From the NCBI GenBank assembly GCA_910586045.1, contig CAJUIH010000044.1, positions 1 through 12,492 on the forward strand: a DNA stretch of 12,492 nucleotides, in the 5' to 3' direction. Below are positions 6,425 through 12,492 of the stretch, piece by piece. The notes under the pieces were generated by a model that ran no database searches, had not been told where the DNA came from, and worked only from the letters and a program-made list of their open reading frames with translations. The translations under genes and the position numbers were made by a program. Origin of the DNA: an uncultured Eubacterium sp. (GTDB taxonomy: Bacteria; Bacillota; Clostridia; Lachnospirales; Lachnospiraceae). The first letter of the stretch is position 1; each line of letters starts with the position of its first letter.

Positions 6425-6982
6425 TTATACTCTGGACAAATATTCGCCTGTCCTTGTGTCAATTTTGATTGTATCCCCCTGATTGACAAACAGCGGGACA
6501 TATACCGTCGCACCTGTTTCCACTGTGGCAGGCTTGGTCGCGCCTGTCGCCGTATCGCCTTTTACGCCCGGTTCTGTTTCGGATATCTGCAGTTCTACAA
6601 ATAACGGCGGTTCTACCGCAAAGACCTCGCCGTTATAGGAACAGATCTTAACCATCTCATTTTCTTTTACGAATTTTAACGCATCGCCAATTGTAGCGGT
6701 ACCAATCGGAATCTGGTCGTAATTTTCTACGTCCATAAAATAAAACAGATCCCCGTCTGAATATAAATACTGCATATCTTTGCGGTCAATCCGTGCCTGC
6801 GGACATTTTTCCGTCGGACGGAATGTTTTTTCCACTATGCCGCCGTTTTTTATGTTCTTTAATTTCGTTCTGACAAACGCAGCGCCCTTTCCTGGCTTTA
6901 CATGCTGAAATTCAATAATCTGGAAAATATTCCCATCTACTTCAATCGTAATTCCGTTTCTAAAATCTCCTGCTGATATCAT
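6425..6982 (-). CDS. efp: translation elongation factor P
   Basis: EF-P, 185 residues, binds between the P and E sites of the ribosome and relieves stalling at consecutive prolines. The three domains are all present: a KOW-like N-terminal domain (1-62) and two OB domains (about 66-128 and 130-185, ending in the conserved DTRTGEYLSRV). The loop HVKPGKG carries K32, the position modified in many bacteria. No modification enzyme (EpmA, YmfI or EarP type) is in the window. The start at 6982 (MISAGDFRNG) is preceded by AAGGAGG and gives the standard length. The promoter lies just upstream in the gap after rpiB, and the thioesterase gene follows after 28 bases. Confidence 0.97.
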   Translation of the reverse strand: MISAGDFRNGITIEVDGNIFQIIEFQHVKPGKGAAFVRTKLKNIKNGGIVEKTFRPTEKCPQARIDRKDMQYLYSDGDLFYFMDVENYDQIPIGTATIGDALKFVKENEMVKICSYNGEVFAVEPPLFVELQISETEPGVKGDTATGATKPATVETGATVYVPLFVNQGDTIKIDTRTGEYLSRV

Positions 6983-7028
6983 TCGATATTTCCTCCTTAA
7001 ACTATATGGGTCTTGCCCCACTTACTGT

Positions 7029-7057
7029 ATCATATAATAAAAATCTTCATATTTCAA
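7029..7057 (-). promoter_or_regulatory. promoter of efp
   Basis: Read on the minus strand: TTGAAA (7052-7057, 5/6), a 17-base spacer, and TATGAT (7029-7034, 5/6). The expected start near 7022 gives a leader of about 40 bases. This makes efp-thioesterase a separate transcription unit from rpiB. Confidence 0.7.
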
Positions 7058-7074
7058 CTGTTTTTTGTCTGCCG

Positions 7075-7518
7075 TTATATTCTTTCCTCTATTTCGTGAA
7101 TTATATCGATCCTGGTCTGATGCCTGCCGCCCTCAAACTCCGCTTCCAGATAAGCCTTTACGATATCCTTGGCCGTTTCCAGCCCGACAATCCTTGCGCC
7201 GAACGCAATAATATTGGCGTTGTTATGCTGTTTGACCAGCCTGGCAGTCGTAACGTCCGAACAGACAGCCGCACGCACGCCGTGTACTTTATTTGCCGCA
7301 AGCGAAATTCCCACGCCTGTGCCGCAGATCAAAACGCCGCAGTCTGCTTTTCCAGCAGCAACCGCACGGCCTACTTTTTCCCCGATCTGCGGATAATCGC
7401 AGCTTTTTGTCGTGTCTACGCCGCAGTTTATTACCTCATGTCCCATTCCTTCCAGAAACTTTACGATCTCCCATTTCATATCCGGAGACGTATGGTCATT
7501 GCCGATCATAATCTTCAA
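7075..7518 (-). CDS. rpiB: ribose-5-phosphate isomerase B (TTG start)
   Basis: A 147-residue RpiB/LacA/LacB-family isomerase that interconverts ribose-5-phosphate and ribulose-5-phosphate in the pentose phosphate pathway. The catalytic Cys is C65 in ICGTGVGISLAANK and the catalytic His is H98 in HNNANI. FEGGRH near the C-terminus belongs to the phosphate-binding region. The N-terminal motif is unusual, NDHTSPDMK (7-15) where DHAG/A-x-x-LK is typical. The start is TTG at 7518, because AAGGAGG ends 8 bases before it. The next ATG (7509) would be 17 bases away and would trim the first beta strand. It follows yqeG by 36 bases, with a hairpin in between. A related sugar-phosphate isomerase role cannot be excluded. 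Confidence 0.92.
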   Translation of the reverse strand: MKIMIGNDHTSPDMKWEIVKFLEGMGHEVINCGVDTTKSCDYPQIGEKVGRAVAAGKADCGVLICGTGVGISLAANKVHGVRAAVCSDVTTARLVKQHNNANIIAFGARIVGLETAKDIVKAYLEAEFEGGRHQTRIDIIHEIEERI

Positions 7519-7544
7519 TGTCTGTTCCTCCTTATCGTAAAACC

Positions 7545-7580
7545 AATCCTGCCGTTACTGACGTCTGGTGCGGCAGGATT
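7545..7580. terminator. hairpin between yqeG and rpiB, possible partial terminator
   Basis: AATCCTGCCG (7545-7554) and CGGCAGGATT (7571-7580) form a perfect 10-bp stem. The yqeG stop codon lies in the loop, at 7555-7557. On the minus strand GGTTTTACG follows, a short T-run; on the plus strand a longer T-run follows. It may attenuate transcription or set an mRNA end between yqeG and rpiB. Confidence 0.5.
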
Positions 7581-8073
7581 CTTTTCTTTTTTTATAAAAA
7601 TACAGGACAAACTTTTCCGGAATCCGCTTTAATATAATCTGAATCTCTTCGTGCGGATCTATCGGCTTTACCAGAATCGTCCGCATTCCCGCAAGATTCG
7701 CCCCCCAGATATCCGTAAAAATCTGGTCGCCTACAAACAGTGTATTGCCCGTATGCGTACCCATCAGTTCCATCGCTTTTTTGTAATTTGCGGGCCTTGG
7801 TTTGTGCGCCCGGAAAATATAGCGTGTCTGGATTTTTTGATTAAACAGTTTAACACGCGGCTCTTTATTATTGGACAACAGGCAGCACTGCCACCCGGTT
7901 TGTTTTAACTGCGCAAACAATGCCCTGGCACGCGCGTCCGCCGGCGCCCCGTGCGGCACAAGCGTATTGTCAATATCAAATATCACGCCGCGGTACCCCT
8001 CCCGGTACAGCCGGTCAAAATCAATACGGTAAACGCAATCCCTATATTCTCCGGGATATAATGTCTGTAACAT
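7555..8073 (-). CDS. yqeG: YqeG-family HAD phosphatase (subclass IIIA)
   Basis: A 172-residue HAD-superfamily phosphatase of the YqeG/Gep4 family. Yeast Gep4 is a phosphatidylglycerophosphate phosphatase, so a role in phosphatidylglycerol synthesis is plausible but not shown here. Motif I is FDIDNTLV with nucleophile D33 and acid D35. Motif II is LLSNN, motif III lies at HKPRPANYKKA, and motif IV is VGDQIFTDIWGAN. The start at 8073 (MLQTLYPGEY) matches the family N-terminus and follows GGTGGGAAGAG. An in-frame ATG at 8121 lies inside a leader hairpin and was not chosen. The C-terminus is strongly basic (KKRKESCRTRRQ), which could favour membrane contact. It is the first gene of a probable yqeG-rpiB pair. 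Confidence 0.9.
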   Translation of the reverse strand: MLQTLYPGEYRDCVYRIDFDRLYREGYRGVIFDIDNTLVPHGAPADARARALFAQLKQTGWQCCLLSNNKEPRVKLFNQKIQTRYIFRAHKPRPANYKKAMELMGTHTGNTLFVGDQIFTDIWGANLAGMRTILVKPIDPHEEIQIILKRIPEKFVLYFYKKRKESCRTRRQ

Positions 8074-8093
8074 AGCTCTTCCCACCCGATCTG

Positions 8094-8132
8094 TTAGGAA
8101 CCGCGCAGAATTACCCTGCACACAGTTCCTAA
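8094..8132. promoter_or_regulatory. structured leader hairpin upstream of yqeG
   Basis: TTAGGAAC (8094-8101) pairs perfectly with GTTCCTAA (8125-8132). Inside, GCGCAG and CTGCAC (8103-8108 with 8116-8121) also pair, one position by wobble. It lies 20 bases before the yqeG start codon. On the minus strand no T-run follows, so it does not end nrdR. On the plus strand a T-rich stretch follows, but no plus-strand gene leads into it. A second inverted repeat, GTTTTCT/AGAAAAC (8152-8176), lies just upstream in the leader. Confidence 0.5.
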
Positions 8133-8191
8133 TCTGATTTTTCTGTTTTTTGTTTTCTCACAGTGATATAGAAAACTCTTATCGGACTGAT

Positions 8192-8644
8192 CTAAGTTTC
8201 CAATATTTTTTTCAACTCATCCATAAAAGTATTCACATCCTTAAACTCACGGTAAACGGATGCAAACCGTACATAGGCAACCGCCTCCAGGTCTTTGAGC
8301 TTATCCATCACAATTTCGCCAATTACAGTACTAGGAATTTCTTTTTCTTCCAGATTGAAAATCTCCGTTTCAATTTCATCGACCAGCTTATCGATTGCTT
8401 TGACAGAAATCGGACGTTTGTGACAGGCCCTTAGAATCCCCGCCTCTATTTTTGCCCGGTCATACTGCTCCCTATTGTTGTCTTTTTTGATCACAATTAA
8501 CGGAATCGTCTCCACTTTTTCATAAGTGGTAAACCGCTTCTGACATGCATCGCATAATCTGCGCCGGCGTATCGAATTGTTGTCATCCGCAGGCCTGGAA
8601 TCTATGACTTTCGTATTCTCACTGTTGCAAAACGGGCACTTCAT
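8192..8644 (-). CDS. nrdR: transcriptional repressor NrdR
   Basis: A 150-residue repressor of ribonucleotide reductase genes that senses dATP/ATP through an ATP-cone domain. The N-terminal zinc ribbon uses C3, C6, C31 and C34, with the family signature SIRRRRLCDACQKRFTTYE around the second pair. The ATP-cone covers residues about 46-136. Length and motifs are fully typical. The start is preceded by GGAGG 11 bases upstream, and a promoter with a perfect -35 lies in the gap after the YlmC-like gene. No ribonucleotide reductase gene is in the window. Confidence 0.97.
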   Translation of the reverse strand: MKCPFCNSENTKVIDSRPADDNNSIRRRRLCDACQKRFTTYEKVETIPLIVIKKDNNREQYDRAKIEAGILRACHKRPISVKAIDKLVDEIETEIFNLEEKEIPSTVIGEIVMDKLKDLEAVAYVRFASVYREFKDVNTFMDELKKILET

Positions 8645-8696
8645 CTTCTGCTATCCCTCCCGGCTTTTCCTGTGTATACAACAAACCTATAGATTC

Positions 8697-8725
8697 AGTT
8701 TACCCTTAACCTTATGGCGTGTCAA
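8697..8725 (-). promoter_or_regulatory. promoter of nrdR
   Basis: Read on the minus strand: a perfect TTGACA (8720-8725), a 17-base spacer, and TAAACT (8697-8702, 4/6). The nrdR leader would be about 46 bases. Confidence 0.6.
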
Positions 8726-8742
8726 CGGATTTTTCAAATATC

Positions 8743-8997
8743 TTACAATTTATGCCTGGCCTCTTTTTCCTCCACATCTACCAAAATAAAATCCGGCCCG
8801 ATATTTTTAATATCGCACCACGGGATAAACAATTCGTATTCCCTGCAGAAAATCCCGAAAAAATGACCCGGCCCAGGCAGGATCAAGGCGCGGATCTGTC
8901 CGCTTTTTTCATCAAAATCAAGGTCGATAACGCTTCCAAGACATTTACAGTCCTTTACATTGATTACGGTCTTTTCCTGTAATTCACGCAGTCGCAT
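8743..8997 (-). CDS. YlmC/YmxH-family PRC-barrel protein
   Basis: An 84-residue single PRC-barrel protein of the YlmC/YmxH sporulation family, found in endospore formers. The N-terminus MRLRELQEKTVINVKDCKCLGSV and the IPWCDIKNIGPDFILVD segment are typical of the family. It is cytoplasmic, with no signal peptide or membrane segment. The biochemical role of the family is not established. The start codon has no clear Shine-Dalgarno site, so it may depend on translation of ychF, whose stop lies 32 bases upstream. Its presence supports a spore-forming Clostridia host. Confidence 0.88.
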   Translation of the reverse strand: MRLRELQEKTVINVKDCKCLGSVIDLDFDEKSGQIRALILPGPGHFFGIFCREYELFIPWCDIKNIGPDFILVDVEEKEARHKL

Positions 8998-9029
8998 TAC
9001 ACAAGCACCATCTTTTTTATTATTATATG

Positions 9030-10130
9030 CTATACATTAAACCGGAACACAATCACATCCCCATCTTTTACTACGTAATCTTTTCCTTCCAGACGGACAA
9101 GCCCTTTTTCCCGGACTGCGGCAATGCTTCCGCCCGTGATCAAATCTTCATAAGCCACTACTTCCGCACGGATAAACCCGCGTTCAAAATCCGTATGGAT
9201 CTTTCCGGCCGCCTGCGGCGCCTTGGTGCCTTTGCGGATCGTCCATGCCCTTGTCTCATCCTCGCCCGACGTCAGAAAACTGATCAGCCCAAGTAGCTGA
9301 TAGCTTGCCTGGATCAGCTTGTCCAGCCCGGATTTTGCAAGGCCCAATTCCTCTAAGAACATGGCGCGCTCCTCATCTTCTAGTTCCGCGATTTCCTGTT
9401 CGATCTGTGCGCACACGACAAATACCCCGCTTTGTTCTTCCGCGGCCATCTTTCGTACCGCAGCTACATTCGCATTGGAAGCGCCGTCGTCCGACAAATC
9501 GTCTTCCATCACATTAGCCGCATAAATAACAGGTTTTGCCGTCAGCAGATTGTAGGTTTTAAACCAGGCGGCATGATCTTCATCCGCATCCAGCGCAAAC
9601 GTTTTGGCCATATACCCTTCTTCCAGATGTTGCTTGACGGACTCTACAAACTGCAGTTCCTTTGCAAGCGTCTTATCCATTTTTGCCTGTCTGGCAATTT
9701 TGGAAATCCTGCGCTCTAAGATCTCAATATCGGAAAAAATCAGTTCCAGGTTGATGGTTTCAATATCCCTTGCCGGATCAATGCTTCCGTCCACATGCAC
9801 GATGTTTTCATCCGCAAAGCACCGTACGACATGCACGATGGCATCCACTTCACGGATATTCGCCAGGAATTGGTTGCCCAGCCCCTCCCCTTTGCTGGCT
9901 CCTTTGACAAGGCCTGCGATATCCACAAATTCAACTACAGCCGGAACAATTTTTTTGGAATGGAACAATTCGCCCAGTTTGTCAATCCGTTCATCCGGTA
10001 CCGGTACGACGCCCACATTCGGGTCAATCGTACAAAACGGATAGTTCGCGGACTCCGCCCCGGCTTTTGTCAGCGAGTTAAATAGTGTACTTTTACCTAC
10101 GTTTGGCAGGCCTACAATTCCTAATTTCAT
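9030..10130 (-). CDS. ychF: YchF/OLA1 ribosome-associated ATPase
   Basis: A 366-residue Obg-like ATPase of the YchF family, a universally conserved P-loop protein that binds ribosomes and is linked to stress responses. The P-loop is GLPNVGKST (7-15). Switch II is DIAG (70-73) followed by L74, where classical GTPases have Gln; this is the hydrophobic substitution of this group. The base-recognition motif is NVME (206-209) instead of NKxD, fitting ATP over GTP. A helical insert lies at about 125-200 and a C-terminal TGS domain at about 280-364. The start is fixed by the P-loop near the N-terminus, although the ribosome binding site is weak (AGGT). An imperfect hairpin (10152-10174) lies in its leader. 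The ylmC-like gene follows after 32 bases. Confidence 0.97.
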   Translation of the reverse strand: MKLGIVGLPNVGKSTLFNSLTKAGAESANYPFCTIDPNVGVVPVPDERIDKLGELFHSKKIVPAVVEFVDIAGLVKGASKGEGLGNQFLANIREVDAIVHVVRCFADENIVHVDGSIDPARDIETINLELIFSDIEILERRISKIARQAKMDKTLAKELQFVESVKQHLEEGYMAKTFALDADEDHAAWFKTYNLLTAKPVIYAANVMEDDLSDDGASNANVAAVRKMAAEEQSGVFVVCAQIEQEIAELEDEERAMFLEELGLAKSGLDKLIQASYQLLGLISFLTSGEDETRAWTIRKGTKAPQAAGKIHTDFERGFIRAEVVAYEDLITGGSIAAVREKGLVRLEGKDYVVKDGDVIVFRFNV

Positions 10131-10244
10131 TTTTCTATATACCTACTCATAAAATCCTTTGTTTACAAGGATTTATGCCTTTCTCTATATTTTTATTACA
10201 CCAATTACTACATGCCGGGCTTGCTGTCGGCCCATTTTAACAGG

Positions 10245-12473
10245 CTATTCCTCCAGCCTGAGTTTTGCGAACGCGTCCGCAAACGCATGATTTACCGGTG
10301 CTTCCGCTTCTTTTTTCATCTTGTTCATATAACGTGCCACATCCTTTTTGGACACCCCGCCCCCATTTTCTTTTTTGCGTTTTTCAAAAGCAGATAATTT
10401 TTCCCGGTAACCGCACACACAGGTAAAACGCCGCGCTTCCCCTTCCCCGACAAGCTCCATTTTTTTATGGCACTGCGGGCAGCGGGCATTCGTTATTTTG
10501 GACAAGGTTTTGCGGTAGCCGCATTCCCTGTCCTGGCAGACAAGCATCCGTCCGTTTTTATGGTTTACTTCTAACAGCAGCTTCCCGCAGTCCGGACATT
10601 TTTTCCCGGTCAGATTATCATGACGGTAGGTTTTGGAAGAAGCGGCGATATCCTTTACAATATCTACGGTATAGGTACGGATCTGCGCTTCAAAATCTTT
10701 CTTTTTCGCTTTTCCCTTGGCAATATCCGCCAACTGCTGTTCCCACCTTGCCGTCAGTTCCGGCGAGGTAAGTCCTTGGGGCGCTAATTCCAGTACCTGC
10801 CTGCCTTTGGAAGTCAGATAGATATAAGCATCTTTTTTTTCTATCATAAAACTGTTGAAAAGCTTTTCTATGATATCCGCACGCGTAGCAACCGTTCCAA
10901 GCCCGCCGGTTTCCCCCAATGTCTTTTTGAGTGCCGGATCACTGCTGTCCATATAGCCCGCGGGATGTTCCATCGCCGCAAGCAGGGTTGCTTCTGTAAA
11001 CGGCAGAGGGGCTTTTGTCTGTCCTTCTTTGATTTTTCCTCCGGTAAAGAGAATTTTTTGCCCTTTGGCAAACTCCGGCAGATTTCCTGTCTCTTCTTTG
11101 CCCAATACGGCATGATCAGGCGTACCGTCCTCCAAATGTTCCTCCGGCATAATCCCGGCATCCGCCTGAATGCTTCGAATCTCCTGCCATCCCGGCTGTT
11201 CCATGATTTTGCCTTTTACTACAAACCGTTCCCCTTCGCACCGCACTGCCACCTCTGTCCGCTGGTAAATACACGGCGGAAGCAGGACTGCCAAAAATCT
11301 GGTCACAACCAGTTCATAGATCTTGCGCTCCCCGTACTCCAGTTCATTCAGCCTGATTCCCTGTTCGGTTGGGATAATGGCGTGGTGGTCAGACACCTTC
11401 TGGTCATTGACAAAGGATTTGTCCGCCCGGATCGGATGCTGCAGCAGCTTGCCGCACAGGCTGCCATAGTTTCCGCTGCGGCAGGCACGTACGCGCTCCG
11501 GCAGCGTTTCGACAATATCTTTCGTTAAATATCTGGAATCCGTCCTTGGATAGGTCACCACTTTATAATGCTCGTAAAGGCGCTGCATATAGTCCAGCGT
11601 CTGTTTGGCGGAAAAGCCGAACATCCGGTTTGCATCCTGCTGCAGCGCCGTTAAGTCATATAACTGGGGCGCATAGGACGTCTGACGCTTCTTTTTGATC
11701 TCTTCCACCGTCCCGGTACTGTTTATCACTTTGTCCCGTACGGCATAGATCTGTTCTTTGGAAAACGTGGCGGCATTGTGGTTTTCAGATTCCCAGTGCC
11801 AGGACAGCCCGTTTCCCTCAGCCTGGAAGCCATAATACGTTTTCGGGCGGAATGTGCGGATCTGTGCTTCCCGCTTTGCGATCATCGCAAGTGTCGGGGT
11901 CTGTACCCTGCCGCAGGAAAGCTGGGCATTATGTTTTACGGTCAGCGCCCTGGTTGCGTTCAGTCCGACCAGCCAGTCCGCTTCCGCCCTTGCCACAGCC
12001 GCCTGATACAACGTTTCATAATTTTTTGCGTCTTTTAACTGTGCAAATCCCTGCCGGATTGCCTTGTCCGTTACAGACGATATCCACAGCCGCTTCAATG
12101 GCTTTCGAACACCCGCTTTGCGGATAATCCAGCGGGCTACCAGTTCCCCTTCGCGTCCCGCGTCGGTTGCAATAATAATCTGCGAAATATCCTTGCGCAG
12201 CATTTGTGTTTTTACGGTCTGGTACTGTTTTCCGGTTTTTTTGATCACCTGAATTTCCAGTTTTTCCGGCAGCATCGGCAGCGTTTCCATTTTCCACTCT
12301 TTCCATTGGTCTCCATAGCTCTCCGGATCGGAAAGCTCGACAAGATGCCCAAGCGCCCAAGTCACCACATAATCATTTCCCTCTAAAAATCCATTTCCGC
12401 CGCCTTTACACCCAAGCACCCTCGCAAGGTCCCTGCCCACACTCGGCTTTTCAGCCAACACTAATGACTTCAT
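10245..12473 (-). CDS. topB: DNA topoisomerase III
   Basis: A 742-residue type IA topoisomerase that relaxes or decatenates DNA through a single-strand break. The N-terminal TOPRIM domain has E8 in VLAEKPSVG and TDAGREGE (103-110): D104 and E108 are kept, but the middle acidic position is G106. The catalytic tyrosine is Y308 in TYPRTDSRYL. SDHHAIIPTE (361-370) and GLGTVATRADIIEKL are further conserved motifs. The C-terminus carries two four-Cys zinc modules (C626, C629, C646, C651; C665, C668, C685, C687) and a Lys-rich tail. The gene is complete, with GTGGGA before the start near the right edge. A 6-bp hairpin (10241-10246 with 10255-10260) spans the stop codon. It lies among chromosomal housekeeping genes and no conjugation gene is present, so it is more likely chromosomal than element-borne. 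Confidence 0.95.
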   Translation of the reverse strand: MKSLVLAEKPSVGRDLARVLGCKGGGNGFLEGNDYVVTWALGHLVELSDPESYGDQWKEWKMETLPMLPEKLEIQVIKKTGKQYQTVKTQMLRKDISQIIIATDAGREGELVARWIIRKAGVRKPLKRLWISSVTDKAIRQGFAQLKDAKNYETLYQAAVARAEADWLVGLNATRALTVKHNAQLSCGRVQTPTLAMIAKREAQIRTFRPKTYYGFQAEGNGLSWHWESENHNAATFSKEQIYAVRDKVINSTGTVEEIKKKRQTSYAPQLYDLTALQQDANRMFGFSAKQTLDYMQRLYEHYKVVTYPRTDSRYLTKDIVETLPERVRACRSGNYGSLCGKLLQHPIRADKSFVNDQKVSDHHAIIPTEQGIRLNELEYGERKIYELVVTRFLAVLLPPCIYQRTEVAVRCEGERFVVKGKIMEQPGWQEIRSIQADAGIMPEEHLEDGTPDHAVLGKEETGNLPEFAKGQKILFTGGKIKEGQTKAPLPFTEATLLAAMEHPAGYMDSSDPALKKTLGETGGLGTVATRADIIEKLFNSFMIEKKDAYIYLTSKGRQVLELAPQGLTSPELTARWEQQLADIAKGKAKKKDFEAQIRTYTVDIVKDIAASSKTYRHDNLTGKKCPDCGKLLLEVNHKNGRMLVCQDRECGYRKTLSKITNARCPQCHKKMELVGEGEARRFTCVCGYREKLSAFEKRKKENGGGVSKKDVARYMNKMKKEAEAPVNHAFADAFAKLRLEE

Positions 12474-12492
12474 AGTTTTCCCACTCTTTCTC

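Noticed and set aside
8152..8176. GTTTTCT/AGAAAAC inverted repeat as the terminator of nrdR.
   Set aside because: On the nrdR strand the stem is followed by a run of A and not T, and the stem is AT-rich.
8671..8700. TGTATACA and CTATAG palindromes upstream of nrdR as possible NrdR boxes.
   Set aside because: They match the 16-base NrdR box poorly, and their centres are about 13 bases apart instead of the usual pair spacing of about three helical turns.
10152..10174. AAATCCTT/AAGGATTT hairpin between topB and ychF as a terminator.
   Set aside because: The stem is short and AT-rich and only four T follow on the minus strand. It is noted as a possible leader structure of ychF only.

Overview
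The window looks like chromosome of a moderate-GC Gram-positive anaerobe of the class Clostridia, most likely Lachnospiraceae. The taxon is inferred from gene content (YlmC/YmxH sporulation-type PRC-barrel protein, NrdR, YqeG, a stand-alone three-domain S1 protein, a Firmicutes-type TopB, an M56/BlaI pair) and from strong AGGAGG ribosome binding sites. No rRNA, tRNA, CRISPR array, intact insertion sequence or phage gene is visible.

Left part (1-5.9 kb), accessory and regulatory. Bases 1-230 are GC-rich and hold no recognisable gene. They contain a 155-bp nested inverted-repeat element (14-168). A LysR-type regulator follows (364-1296, +), with a clear extended -10 promoter and a textbook T-N11-A LysR box upstream. 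Converging on it from the right are, on the minus strand, a BlaI-type repressor, a BlaR1-like M56 membrane metallopeptidase with a non-penicillin-binding sensor domain (ATGA overlap with blaI), and a secreted Big_2/Ig-like protein with its own promoter. Two AGTCTAA-N5-TTAGACT operators lie on the blaI promoter. A divergent gene for a three-domain S1 RNA-binding protein (4891-5811, +) follows, then four 18-bp tandem repeats.

Right part (5.9-12.5 kb), conserved housekeeping genes, all on the minus strand. In transcription order they are topB (topoisomerase III), ychF (Obg-like ATPase), ylmC-like, nrdR (ribonucleotide reductase repressor), yqeG (HAD phosphatase), rpiB (isomerase, TTG start), efp (elongation factor P) and an FlK-like hotdog thioesterase that ends at a strong intrinsic terminator. 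nrdR and efp have good promoters of their own, so this is probably several short transcription units: topB; ychF-ylmC; nrdR; yqeG-rpiB; efp-thioesterase.

Most unusual are the nested inverted-repeat element at the left end, the M56/BlaI system with an unfamiliar sensor domain and operator, and the FlK-like thioesterase that keeps the catalytic residues at FlK numbering but lacks the fluoroacetate-specific lid.
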